From the NCBI GenBank assembly GCA_035772785.1, contig JAOCPU010000007.1, positions 248,001-312,000 of the forward strand: 64,000 nt of DNA, given 5' to 3'. Position 1 is the stretch's first letter, and every line of letters starts with the position of its first letter. The translations under genes were made by a program, and so were the position numbers. The stretch comes from Phlebiopsis flavidoalba. Lineage: Eukaryota > Basidiomycota > Agaricomycetes > Polyporales > Phanerochaetaceae. Below, piece after piece: positions 44,476 to 56,613 of this stretch. Under the pieces are notes generated by a model. The model was not told where the DNA came from and ran no database searches. It worked only from the letters and a program-made list of their open reading frames with translations.

Positions 44476-45240
44476 GTGGGGCGCTCTTCATCGAGTACCC
44501 TCGTAACGACGCCCACGAGTTTGTCGGGATGCCATCGCAAGATGGAAGACAACGAATCCTATCTTTTACGCAAGCCATTCATCCCTCGGACTCGGAAGGT
44601 CGCGAAAATGAAGTCAGAAATGGCCTCTGGGGTGAGATCGGAAGGAGATGCAGGAGGTTCAATGGTGGGCCACGGTAATTTCCTTCCATATAAGGAGGAG
44701 TCGTTGGACGCGTTCAAGCTCGTTCGCTCAAATCGACGTTCTCACTACGCTGTCGCCATCCGGCTCCTATTGATTCGCTTCTGGCTACTTCGTCTTGTCA
44801 AACGCGACAATTTCTTCCTGCAATCCTCGCGGTACGGGATTTTTTGTCCTCTACGCCCTTGCCGCGTTCGCGTGAGTCTAACCCCGTCACCCAAAACGAG
44901 ACTCACTCACGCCGAGTTCTGAGAGATATAATGGCTCGGCGCTGTTCGTCGTTCGCGTCCCTCTTTCTTCATCCGTTTCTCTTTCCTCTGCAGGGAACAC
45001 GTCGTTGCTGCTCCTTCAGCTTGGCTTGTACTCAGCAGCTGTTGGGAAGGCCCGTTTGCAGTTTTTCGTGTAAGGAGGGAAGACTTGACTGGTTGAGGTT
45101 CTCGGGTGCGACGCGTGAATGGTGTTCGGCTTCCAGTAACCCTGGAGGATGGGCCGGAGGGAAAGGCGAAAATATCGCGCAATCATGTAACCCACTGATT
45201 GACAGTGTTCAGGGGAAAGGATTCAGATGACGACGGCATA
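44476..45240 (+). CDS. Possible small membrane protein, unrecognised
   Basis: The frame around 44536 reads MEDNESYLLRKPFIPRTRKV then LDAFKLVRSNRRSHYAVAIR. A neighbouring frame continues with hydrophobic segments such as FFVLYALAAFA and LLLLQLGLYSAAVGKA, suggesting two to four membrane spans across short introns. No family recognised. Boundaries are uncertain and this may not be a gene. Confidence 0.3.
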
Positions 45241-45359
45241 ATGACATCTAACTGTATGTGTGGTATCTTCTTGTAAAAATGGTAAAAGTGTCAGGCAGAT
45301 CCAGGTAATTGAGGTGTGCACGTGTGGAACGCAGGCATGTGAGGGCGAACCACAGTAGG

Positions 45360-45442
45360 CGTGACGGGTTCCTGTGAGGCCGTCACGAAATGTCACCCAT
45401 AACGGCGTCTGTAACGTCCGTGACCACCCCGCTTACCGTGAC
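45360..45442. promoter_or_regulatory. RPT6 promoter with four CGTGAC/GTCACG motifs
   Basis: Copies lie at 45360-45365, 45382-45387 (GTCACGAAAT), 45419-45424 and 45437-45442, all within 160 bases of the RPT6 ATG. Confidence 0.55.
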
Positions 45443-45517
45443 GCAGGTCGACGCGTATGCGGTTGCGCGTAACTTACCGCTCCCACCTCCTCCACCCTCG
45501 ACCTCCCTCACATAATC

Positions 45518-47086
45518 ATGCCTGGCGCCAGTACGCGGTACCGAAGCCTCCCCGGCCTCAAATCATATTTACCAGGCGAAGATTGAGTCCGCGGAATTGC
45601 TCATTAATCAGAAGACACAGAAACTTGCGCCGTCTGGAGGCGCAGCGCAATGCATTGAACGCTCGCGGTATGTGTGCATGTAAGTTGTATGTACCATTTA
45701 CATGCTGATGGTTCCAGAAAGTGCGCCTTCTCCGCGAGGAGCTGCAAACTGCTCCATGAGCCCGGAAGCTACGTTGGAGAAGTGGTCTAAGGCCATGGGC
45801 AAGAACAAAGTTCTCGTGAAGGTCCAGCCTGAAGGGAAATACAGTACACGTGAACTTTCATGAATTCGCAAGATCTACTCTCACTCTTGATTAGTTGTTG
45901 ACATTGACTCCGACATTGACATTAACACGCTGCTGACCCTTCTCTGCCGTGTCGCCCTCCGTTCCGACACTTATACTATACACAAGATCCTCCCCAACAA
46001 AATTGACCGCTCCGCTCGTCTCGCTCATGATGGTTGAGAGAAGGTACCTGACAGTACATACGAGATGGTCGGAGGTCTCCGACAAGCAAATAAAGGAGAT
46101 CAAAGTAGGTCATCGAGCTACCCGTTCAAGCACCCCAGAACTCTTTGAGTCGCCTCAGGTATCGCGCAGCCGAAGGGTGTCCTACTTTACGGACCACCTG
46201 GTACCAGGAAAGACCCTTCTTGCTCGTGCTGTCCGCCCACCATACGGACTGCAAATTCATCCGAGTGTCTGGCTCCGAACTCGTCCAGAAGTACATCGAC
46301 GAGAGGGTAGCCGAATGGTCCCGAACTCTTCGTCATGGCTCGTGAACATGCGCCAAGTATCATCTTTCATGGACGAGATTGACTCTATTGGTAGCTCGAG
46401 AGGAGCCGAGGGCGGGTCCGGGGGGGTAGGTCTGTGGCGATTCGGAGATGTGCAGCGTACAATGTTGGAAACTCTTCCTCAACCAGCTGGACGGTTTCAG
46501 AGCCATCGAAGAACATTAAAGTTATCATGGCACACTCCAACCGAATAGGTCAGTCTATTTTACTTGTTATATATAACAGTAACTGATACTAGCTGTGCAG
46601 ATATTCTGGACTCTGCGCTGCTACGACCAGGACGTATCGATCGTAAGATCGAATTCCCTCCACCGGGCCCGGAGGCTCGTGTAGCAATCCTCCGTATCCA
46701 TTCTCGGAAGGTAGCTCACTGTATTCATCGCCGAATCATTCGACGCTGACATAGTGTAGATGTCACACTTCAACGGGGCATCAACCTACGTGCGTTGGGC
46801 CGAGAAAATGGGACAATGCTCTGGTGCAGAAGTTCGCAGGTATCTGTACCGAAGCTGGTACGTACATTATTAATGCCAATACGAACTCTTTTACGAAAGC
46901 GCCTAGGTATGTATGGCCTTACGGGAGAGGAGACAGCACGTCACTCAGGAAGACTTCGAATTTGCTGTTGCCAAGGTTTGTTCATATTCACATTTTTTCC
47001 CTCCGTACACACTTTCTGACGGTTTCTCACAGGTTCTCAAGAAGAACCAGGAGGGCAACACCTCTGTCAACAAGCTGTTCTCGTAG
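45518..47086 (+). CDS. RPT6: 26S proteasome ATPase RPT6 (Sug1/PSMC5)
   Basis: One of six AAA ATPases that unfold substrates at the 19S base. ATG at 45518 (MPGAST). The coiled coil is [16 protein letters not shown] then [20 protein letters not shown]. The OB region reads [20 protein letters not shown]. The AAA domain holds [20 protein letters not shown] and Walker [12 protein letters not shown] near 46195-46235, [15 protein letters not shown], and Walker [21 protein letters not shown]. The second region of homology is [20 protein letters not shown], with [20 protein letters not shown] near the end, and NKLFS then TAG at 47084-47086. Walker A and B are each interrupted by one inserted base, which I treat as consensus error. 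Length is about 400 residues as expected. Confidence 0.95.
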
Positions 47087-47572
47087 ATGCTGCTTCGTTC
47101 TGTATTTGTAAACTGGAGTTGTTCTCTATATTGGCATGCGCTTTGATCTCAGGGTGAAAACTCTGGGCTTGTACCTGGGGCCAAAGCGTCCGCCAACACG
47201 AGTGGTGAAAGGATGTAGGTACGTGGTGGGTAACAAAGAACAAGAGCTTTATTCTAGGTTCCCAGTCACTCAAAAACGCTCTTTGACGGGTACTCTGGGT
47301 TCGGCTGTTGGATCCAAGCGATCATCCGACTGGAACCGAACAGCGAGCGATTCAGTCTTGAAGTTGGCAACAAGCGAAAAGACCTTCGGGGCCTCGTGTG
47401 ACCCACGGATGTGGATCCCATTGTTCTTTGTCAAGTTTTATGGCTGTATGGGAAAACGGCGCCAGATGCGACGCGCGGCGATTGGTATTTAGAGCTTGAG
47501 TCTCAGGTGCGTCGCCTCGCCGCTTGCGTCCTCTGCCCGTCTAACATCGACATCCTCGCCACTCTCAAGCTC

Positions 47573-50500
47573 ATGCCCCCACCCTGTCCTGGCCCCAGAT
47601 TGATAAGCACCGGATCATGCACCGATCCATCGTGCAAATACAGACACAACATCCACATCTGTGTCCCTTGTGGTGTGGTCTCACAAAGCGATCGTGCGAG
47701 GAATGCCCATCTCAATGGAATTCGCCATCGTCGACGGGTTCAAGGCGGTAGCCAAAACCTTGCGTTGCCCCCTTTGCGAGGCAATAATCCCTGGTTCGAG
47801 CAATTGGAAGTTGCATATCAAAGGCAGACGTCACACGTCAGTCGCCAGAATGATGGGTGTACCTCCCAACGTAGAACCCCGGAAGAGGGCGGAGGCGAAG
47901 TCCATGGGCATGTTTACTGCACGGTATGTGAAGTTTAACGTGCATGAAGACGTGCTGGGCTCGTCATCCACAGACGAGACTGCACGCATCGCGGCTTCAG
48001 CTTGGGTTCCTTCAGTCCGCTTCGAAGAAGCGTCTAAGGACAAGCATGGCGTGACTATCCTCCTTCACAGAGGGCGTTAGACTTTGGTGTACTTGACGGC
48101 ACGGGACCCACGGGCGTCGTGGAGGTCACTCTAGACGTTCAAACTACGATAACCACTGGTCTTCCATTGAGCTTGTAGAGGCAAGATTACCGCCAAAATG
48201 TTTGGAACGGGTCTCATAGTTATGAGTTTGATACTCTTACATTGAATCCTGTCATGTCGTAACATTTTCTATCACCAGCTTCTCTCTTACACCACGTACA
48301 TACCCAGCGAAGTTGGTATACCGGCAGGACTACAACCAGTGACAGTGAAGTTCTCCCGAAGCCAGCTTGGAGTCTACGAGGACAGAGTCGAGCTCATTCT
48401 CAAAGACACGAGAATAGGACAACAATTTGTGATTGTCCGGACGCTGAAAGCCATCGTCGCCAGTCCTGAATGGAAGGATCTTCAACCAAAAGCACACCGT
48501 TTGTCCCAATGAGAGGAAGAGACCGTCAAGAGACCGTGAGATCAATGATGTGGTTCCAGGAGATCCACCTCCGGCTTCCGGTGCTATTCCCTACGCCGTC
48601 AAACTTCCCCACAAACATCAATCCCCGATCATGTCAAAAAGGTCTTGGCCAGTAAGGGGTCTTTGGCTGACATCGTCAAGTATTTCCAGAGCTCTATCCT
48701 GCCAAGCTCTCTACAAAACATTACATAACGGGCGAACACTTCAAAGCCTTGCTATGGGTGGTAAGAGTATCGAAGCGAGTGAGTTCCACGGTTATATCTC
48801 ACAGATGCCCGTTCACCTTGACACGCGCAATATCAGGCAGGATCTTCAAGTTTTATGACATAGACAGAACCCACTCTAAGTTGACAACACTTATTTCACT
48901 TATTACTAGTGAGATTGTTTTGTTGTGTTAAATACGGCCGAACTCAGTCTCAAGCTGTTTACCCTAGAATCCTCGAGGTCCCTCCTGCGTACTCGCCGAA
49001 AGCGTCCGAGCGAGAAGTTCTGGTCGGTAAGTTAAACTTGAGGCTGTGCCAGAAACACGTGAAACTCAGGCCTCTTCTCACGCAGATATAGGGGAGACAG
49101 TATTTTGGTGGCAACCCTTAGGCTTCCGCCAACACTGAACGGGGTTTGAAGAGGTTTTGATGTGCACGAACTTGTTTGTAAGGTAAGGAGGAGTTGTTGG
49201 AGATGAGGTTTCGGCCGCCGGGTTCCCAGCCCATTTAATCCCGACGCAGTCCTACCGTGTTCGATTCAAGTTGAACCGCTATCCCTTCTCCGCAAGACAG
49301 CATCAGGCGCTTGAACACGGTATTTTTTCGCCTACCCGCCTACTCTTTCCGACCCCCGCGGATGTGCTCAACGCAGGATTCCGCCCTCAACCCGGCGTCG
49401 GGGTGGTTATGCACATGAACAAACTTGGCACAAACCTACCTCAACTTCAGGCTGTCACGTCGATATCAACTTGCCGAAGGGATCTCCGCCGTTTGTGTAA
49501 TCTTGGGCCGTAACGTGTTTGGATTGTTGTCCGCTCTCATCTTTTGCTCAAAAGTTCATTAGACCGTTTTTTGGAACCGGGAAAGACGATCACAGTAGTG
49601 GAGGCACAATACGCCAAGAGCGTGACCGCAACCCACAACAACGCAAAGGTTCTTGCCTGCGCTCCCAGCAACAGTGCCGCCGTAGACATCATTGTCTGAG
49701 AGATTGATTGACCATGCTCGGGCCCTGACACGCCTTTTCCGGTATCTATGCGCCATCCAGATTGAAGGACTAAGTTTCCGCTATGGGATCTCCATGATTT
49801 TCATCCAAAGAACCCCCCGCCGGCCTCTTTACCATTCCGCCAATGGCAGTCTTCAAACGCTGACTTCAGAGTCGTAGTCACGACTTGCGTATCGAGTGCC
49901 GTGTGCCACGAGCTTCGGTTTCGATGCCGCGAGGACATTTCCACCTACATCTCTTTGTGGACGAGGCTGGGCAAGCTACGGAGCCGGAGGTGATGGTGGG
50001 CATCAAGACCATGGCTGATAACGACACCAAACGTGGTGCTGTGCACAGGTGATCCGAAGCAACTGGGCCCCTATCATACGCTCTTCAGTTGCCCGCGAAC
50101 TCGGTCTCGAGAAGAGCTATCTTGAGCGAATGGATGGAATCCGCAGCCCCGACGCTACAGCGTTTCGAGGGGTTAGTACACGTAATGTGGCATACACACG
50201 CTTCAACGCTGAGGTTCCCTGCTCATGATCACCAACAGTTATGTCCAGCTTACCCAAAACTTTCGTTCTCACAGCAAAAATAACTTTGACTTCCCCGAAA
50301 CCAGAGGTTTCTACGACAACACACTCAAGCCCCCTGCGGAGACGCGCAAATCATCAATACCTACATTGGCCACCCCTATCCTCGCGAGCCCCAAACTTCC
50401 CCCATTGTGTTTCATCTGCACTATCCGGGGAGGACACGCGCGAGGCATCGTCGCCCTTCCTTCTTCAACCCTTTACAGTCATTCAAGTCAAGCATAAGTA

Positions 50501-51301
50501 ACATTGAACACAGCTTCGCTCAGACAGACGCGTCCCGTATTGGTAAGTAACTGTTGTGCCTAATCTCGGACTTCGAGCTTACAAGGTCATGATGAATTCA
50601 ACTAGCTGATAAGGACATTGGGGTCATCACGCCATCCATACCATGCACAATGCTTGAAGATTCGTGCAGCACTGAGGCCTGCGGCTGATCAAAGTGAAAG
50701 TGGGGAGCGTGGAAGAATTTCAGGGACAAGTGAGTTGCGTAACTCTGCAAATGACGTCGGATCTGACAGAGTATTATAGGAGCGGCGGGTTATGAATTCT
50801 ATCTACAGTGCGCAGCAGCAGCGAGTGGGTGGAGTACGATTTAAAGCATACCCTTTGGCTTCTTGGTATTCTTTGGCCAACCCCCGTCGCCTCAACGGTA
50901 CGTCCTACTCACCCCATCTTACTACTCCGAATTGGTACTTCAATGGCACAAGGCAAGAACTCCTAGTCGCAATCACGCGCGCTCAGGCTCTTCTCATCAT
51001 TATAGGCGACCCATCCGTGCTCGCGCTCGATCCCCTCTGGCGCGTGTTCCCCTCAACTCTTATCGGAGCGGAGGTTTTGTCTATAATGGCGGAGGCTGGA
51101 AAGGTGACCCTCCAACTTGGGACACGAACAAACCATACGTGAGAGCGGCGGGTATGACGTCGAAGCTCGAGCCGCCGGCCTGGCAGATATGAACGACCTC
51201 ATGCGCTGTATGGAGAGCTTGACAAATGCAGGTCTGGCAAATGGGTCGGACGACGAGGACAGGAGGACAACGTGGACAGACCGTGGCGTGAGTTGGAGTA
51301 G
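47573..51301 (+). CDS. SDE3/MOV10-like superfamily 1 RNA helicase
   Basis: The N-terminus (MPPPCPGPRLISTG) holds a CCCH-like finger (CTDPSCKYRHNIHIC) and two C2H2 fingers (CVPCGVVSQSDRARNAH and CPLCEAIIPGSSNWKLHIKG). After beta-rich MOV10-type exons (GIPAGLQPVTVKFSRSQLG near 48320), the helicase core contains FRPQPGVGVVMHMNK, a Walker A region read as PFFGTGKTITVVEA, VLACAPSNSAADIIVERL, VVVTTCVS, and the DEAG box LFVDEAGQATEPEVMVGIKT. These lead to LAGDPKQLGPI, RELGLEKSYLERM, YVQLTQNFRSH, IGVITPY, VGSVEEFQGQERR and ITRAQALLIIIGDPSVLALD. The order fits the Upf1-like SDE3/MOV10 group, associated with RNA silencing. The tail contains an acidic DDED stretch. The stop at 51301 and the start are inferred, and there are many frame slips. 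Confidence 0.85.
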
Positions 51302-51894
51302 GAGGCCACCACGGCGGTGCGGTGTAGTATTTACGAGCGCAACCTTTTACCCATCTTCTTCCATGATCCTGCTATTTTTTAAAATGTACATGCTTGATGA
51401 TGTATATCATCTTCTATCTTGACAAGTCTGAGATTTTGAATGCAACATTACGTTACCACTTAAAACGGTTGCCTGAGGATCAAAGCTTGGGTTATAGCTG
51501 ATACCGACTCCCATCACTTATACACACAAACATTTGTTCCATTACATGGGGTGCAACGTCAGGCTACCCCCCACATGAAATTGATGCATCGAGTGCCGAT
51601 ACCGTGGGTGGGCAACCAATTTGGAAGGCATAGGCCTGTGGCGTAAGCCACGTGATCCGGAGAGTCAACTACTTAGCTCCAGTGTTCACTGCCTGGCCCA
51701 GAGTCGCAAGTCAGACGCAAATCCAGTGACAACTACTACCACATGCCTACACGTTGTGCAGACGGTTTCATGTGGAGTTGTATTACAGCGTGCAAAAAGT
51801 ACCGGGTGAAATCGACATGAGTAGGGGTGATGTAGTAGGATTAAGGAATGGTGTCAATAGCACGCGGCGGTGAATCTAAATAATGTAATACCAG
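51302..51894. other. Convergent intergenic region
   Basis: 3' ends of the helicase and MRS2 genes face each other. No recognisable gene; short frames only. Confidence 0.4.
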
Positions 51895-54100
51895 TCATGA
51901 TTCACCACTGCGGAATGGCGTTGGTACGCGAAATCGTGTAGGTTTCTTCCGCCCATTCGCGGAGAGCCCAACTTTGCGGATCTTGGTGAGCCTATCAATG
52001 TGGATGTGAGGGTGTGCGTCGCATAATATGGGGATGAGAGACATACACATGTAGTCCTCTCCAAGAAAATATGCTCGCGATTGCCATCGAGAGCCCTGAC
52101 ATGACATAGAATGCAAATTCGTGCTCTTGCCATGTGACTTCTCAGCTATGAAAGTTTTCAGAATGCACCCTGTAAAGGCTTATCGTTGCGTGAAACATCC
52201 TCACATTCATTCCGAAGAGACCAGCCACAAGAGTGCCCACTCCGATGCCCATCGTTAGGATGGAAATCTGCGCCGAGCATCGTTCAAACGACGCGAGGTT
52301 CAATGATGGAAGCAGGGAACTGACCTTGAGATCGAGGGCCAGCAAAGCATTTCTATTGGAATCGAGGATAAGCTCCACTATCTCTTGAGTCGATTGTATG
52401 TTGCTCTATGACGTATTACACGGATAGATACGTTCAGTATGAAAGCCACCTACCTGCATATTCTCCGCTTCGTTCACGATTTCTTCGACTTGTTTAGAAA
52501 ACGATTCCAGCAACACTTCCAACTCCTCATGGTCTTGAAGTGCCCCGGGGTGACCATTTTGTTTTTGTCAGTGAGATACACATAGCCGCAAGGTCTTCGT
52601 CTACGAGTAGCGGATCAGTCGTAAATATGAATCGTGTTTGAAGATTACCTTGTTTCCAGCACTTCATCGATGGAGGCTTTGAACCTAGCGCGCAACAATG
52701 AGCTCACGCTCTTTCTGCTAGCTACTAGTTCTTACCAACTTGGCGCGATTCTGGAAGCTAGCAAGCTTCCTGGAATAGTGAAGCAGCGTTTTGAACTTAT
52801 CACGATCGATAATCAATCCTCTAAAGTCTGCTAAGAGTCCGCCGATCATTCTGCGGATGTAGTACATCTCAGACTCGACGGGCATTTAGCACTGACAGGA
52901 GGATGCACTCGAGAGCGCTGTTTAGAGCCAGCTGACACGCATGAGAGCCGTATGCGACAAATGAGGGGAACACTCACCGAAATTCATAAGGAGGTCCGAC
53001 TCCTTTGGCCTTTCAGGTTATGCTGCACGGGAAATGTGAACGAGTTCCTGGAGAGTATTGGTTTCTCACCTCCAAAAGATACAGAAAAACCGAATGCAAT
53101 CTTGAGTCAGCAGAGCCATACGTGTCAAATAGTACTACTGTATCAGCCTTCACCAATGCACGAATGTGCAAGATGTTGACCTGGGAGTGGTTAGCTTTGG
53201 CTGGGCCAACGTGCGCAGGCGTGACACGAACGAGGATGGCTTCTTTTCGCAAAAGAATAGTTGCGGACAAGGTTTGGAACCCTAGAATCAATCTTGCGTA
53301 GATTCACGACGGCTACCATCCAAGATGTCTCAGACCTAGTGAAAAGCCGCGGTGCGACAGACGTTACGTTCAAACGATGCTCGAGAGCAGAGGTCCGATT
53401 TCTTGAAACTGTCCTGAGATTGTTTTTACGTTTCCTGTGAACCCGAGGTAAGACACAGGGTACAATAAATCACACGGATCGAGAGTGTTCACCCTCCGCG
53501 TCGAGAATGATGCCTATGCGGCGCAGTGACCGATCAGTCAGCCGGACAGAAAGCTGTGGAAAGTGGAACTGGAGCATACAGCGTAGCATAAGATCCGTCG
53601 GCTGCCGGCTCTCAGACTCTTCTCCAGAAGCGTGCCCTCGCAGCCTCGTCTTCGTTGTCAGAGGACTGTCGAAATGATCATTATTCTTTGCGGGGAACTT
53701 GGGGATCCAGGACATTCGTCTAGCGCCACGCATGGTGAAGGTCGTGGGATCCAGTTCGTTTTGAATTGATTCCTGAAGAGGAGGCTGCAATGGTTGTATG
53801 GGTCGTACATGGGTGCTATTCACCGGCCAGCAACCAAATCGCAGGGTAGAGCAACGGGCGCACGCAATATCGGGCTCAAATGGAGAGCGTGGTTCATGGC
53901 ATGGTTCACGGAGAGTTTTGTCCCAAACTCAACAAGCATACAATCTGCTTGTAAGCCAGAAGACGGCGTCGCGCGGATGCGAGAAAGGAGAAGCAGATAT
54001 AGTACGCTGCAGAGCACGTACGTCGAAGAACGCGGTCGCTCGAACTGCGAGCTATAGACGCTCTAGGGAGCACCTTCAGTGTCCACGTGCGAGAGAGCAT
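51895..54100 (-). CDS. MRS2: MRS2-type mitochondrial magnesium channel
   Basis: It imports Mg2+ into the mitochondrial matrix. ATG at 54098-54100 opens a presequence-like stretch rich in Arg/Ser/Leu without acids (MLSRTWTLKVLPRASIARSS). Then follow LRCMLQFHFPQL-like text, RKIDSRVPNLVR, VNILHIRALVKADTVVLFDT then YGSADSRLHSVFLY, ALECILLSVL, IDRDKFKTLLHYSRKLASFQ, ELILDSNRNALLALDLKVS and the first membrane helix ending ILTMGIGVGTLVAGLFGMNV, with the diagnostic GMN. A second helix follows (FAFYVMSGLSMAIASIFSW). The C-terminus is basic (LTKIRKVGLSANGRKKP) with the stop at 51895. A shorter start at 53733 would lack the presequence. Confidence 0.88.
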
Positions 54101-54759
54101 ACGGATCAATTCCCTTTTCTGACATTGCACTGATGGGAGCATTCGAGTGGCTGCATCCGAGTCGTGACTGTTCGTACTACGCTACGGTCGCAGATCCGAC
54201 GCAGCCTAGCAAGTGTTGCAGGCACTTTTTATCGAGTACTACTAATCTGGGGCCTGGCGGTTGTTCATGATCCTTTGTTTTCTTCCACAGAACACCAAAC
54301 AGTACCGGTGGGCAACGTCTCGCATTCATTCAAGTTGCCAATCGCGCTGTGGTGCCCTGACGGCCCCCGGACAGATCAAAGGGTCAGCAGTCATACCAGA
54401 AGCCTGGCGCAATTCCTACGGCTTACACCGTCTAGCGGTACTTGGTATTTCTCCGCCTAGCATAATCGCATTTATTCTGCCCTGACCATGTGACCATTTA
54501 ACCCTAGTTCTTCATTGATTTGCGGTCTCAATTTATTGGATCCATCGGGTAGAACGTGGTCAAGCGGGGTCGGGAGTGAGCTCTCTAAACCCCGTTTACC
54601 TGTTTGTATGAACGCGCTCGTGCACTAGGTCCAGCAGTCGCTCGGCAACCTCCTGATCTGGCGCCGTGTTCCCCCTCCGGCAGTCACCTCAATGGCGTCT
54701 CTCCATCCTCTTCCTACGCGTCATGGAACCTCGCCGGTACCTTCGTATGAGGGCCAGCC

Positions 54760-55599
54760 ATGCCTAGCTCATTCTCCTACTTTCCACTACCACCATGGTC
54801 CACGAAACACATCGCTTACTCCCAGGCTGCATTAGCCCTACACACTCTTTTAGTTACAGCAGGCATCCCTCACGCCTTCCACGGAGACTTTGTAGTCGCT
54901 GCGCTGGGCAAATGCACCACACTGTAATGTCAGCTGCTGTCGTCTTTGGCATCTCGCCTGCCTCCTTACCTGCTGTTTAGGAGATTTTCTGCATAGTGTC
55001 AAGGCAACGGTACACATCCATTCCGTCGAGTCCGACAGGCGTGTGCGTCGAATGAAGACATTACTACCAGGTCCTCCCCTTGGACCAATCGGTATGGATA
55101 ATACCTAGGAGCAGATACAACACTCATCCGCTCTAGATTACATGCAACATATAAATCGGCTCATACGCTTCAGTCCCCCCGATGTGAGTCGTCCCAGGCG
55201 AAATACTCCTTGGCCTATCCAACCAATGTGTACTATAGATTGAAAAATCCTAACTACCGGCCGGGGAAGAAGGTCCGCGTCGACTCGATCAGTCTACCGT
55301 CAGTACGTTAGCGGGCATACGGTTCTAACGTTCTCCGAGTTTTATTCGGGCGAAAATCAAGGCTTGGATCATGTGAGAGTGCATTGTTTTACCGGCGTCG
55401 CCTAGCGTGATTTCGTGCCTAAGTACCGCAGACGTCAAGCAGACCATGATGCACAGGACATATTTATGTTCTGTCCAGGTTCTGGGACCGTGTTGATTTT
55501 AACCGTATCCCGGAGCATGACATGGACTGAATTCGTCCCGCCGCCACCCTGCCGCTGCATCTGCGTGGTCGCAAATCCGACAAAAAATATGGGGTGTAA
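54760..55599 (+). CDS. Conserved hypothetical, possible nucleotidyltransferase-like fold
   Basis: ATG at 54760 gives MPSSFSYFPLPPWSTKHIAY, then SQAALALHTLLVTAGIPHAF and HGDFVVAALG. This resembles the opening of nucleotidyltransferase-like proteins (GIPxAFxGG...LG), though the expected DxD motif is not visible. Later pieces include FSEFIRAKIKAWIM (near 55340-55372), VLSRFWDRVDFNRIPEHDMD (near 55475-55525) and a final KKYGV with TAA at 55597-55599. Several frame slips and probably introns occur. The family assignment is tentative; the strand, span and end are better supported. Confidence 0.4.
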
Positions 55600-56613
55600 G
55601 TTCGTCAGCAGTCCACTGTGGGATGTTCCCGAGGATCGGCTCATAAAATCCCACAGTCTTCGCTCCCTAACCGTCAAACGTACCAGACTTTTCTTCAAGA
55701 AAAGAGCTACAATCGATAGCAGTGGGTGGCGGGTATCGCACCCCTCTGGGCTGAAATCTATCTTTTTTTACGTATTTATTATCCACATTGCACGCCGCCA
55801 TCTACCTCCCCTAGCTCCCAATTCATTCCATTCCCATTAACCCAAGCTGGACACCACAACACGCTTTCAATTTGCTGTCGCCTCCACTTTACCCATGCTC
55901 TTTGCTGTGTACATGCGTCCGAGGGTGTACCCTGCGGGGTTCGGGCATATAGTGTTTAGGGTATGCAAACTATCGTGTGATTTAGATGGGGAAACCGGAC
56001 TGCCCCTGCCGCATATTTGAATTGAAGAGTAAAAGCGCCATATGTGGGAACGTTATCTGGCACGAGGTGTGAAATGTCTTTTTGCGTCGGAACATGGCGA
56101 AAATTGACTCACAACCTAGTATGCTAATGACTCCGCAAGGCCCGCTCACGAGCTACACCACCACCTAGGAATGACTGTCAAGTCAAGTGCTTTGCGTGCT
56201 CGTGACAATAAGCACCGCCACGAGCTGACCGTAGTGATAGTCAAGCGTACACAGGAGTGCTTTTTTCCTAATCCACTGGAGGAGACACGTCAACGCGTCT
56301 CCCAATAGTATGATCGGATAACAGAGCCCCCACAGTAAGCTCGCGGTCCTTATGCTTCCTCACTATTAGCTGCTTTTCCGTCTTGTCACTACAGGGCTAT
56401 CCAAAAAAGAGAGAATGCACCCCAAACGCTGGGGTCCGGGGATGTAAGAGAAGTATCATTATTTGTCAAGTCTTCGATACGCTGCTAGTTTCGTGCGGAC
56501 AGCAGTCGTAGACATTCGTCCCACGATGGATTGCGGGCTCCCCTACACCATTTTCCTGGTAGTCAGGGCGAACATTCTATTCGACCTCCACTGGTTATTC
56601 ATAGAATTTTTAC
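55600..56613. other. Intergenic, 1 kb, no gene recognised
   Basis: Moderately AT-rich. The frame at about 55700-55950 has no family features. The right part presumably holds the 3' end of the SPATA20-like gene. Confidence 0.4.
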
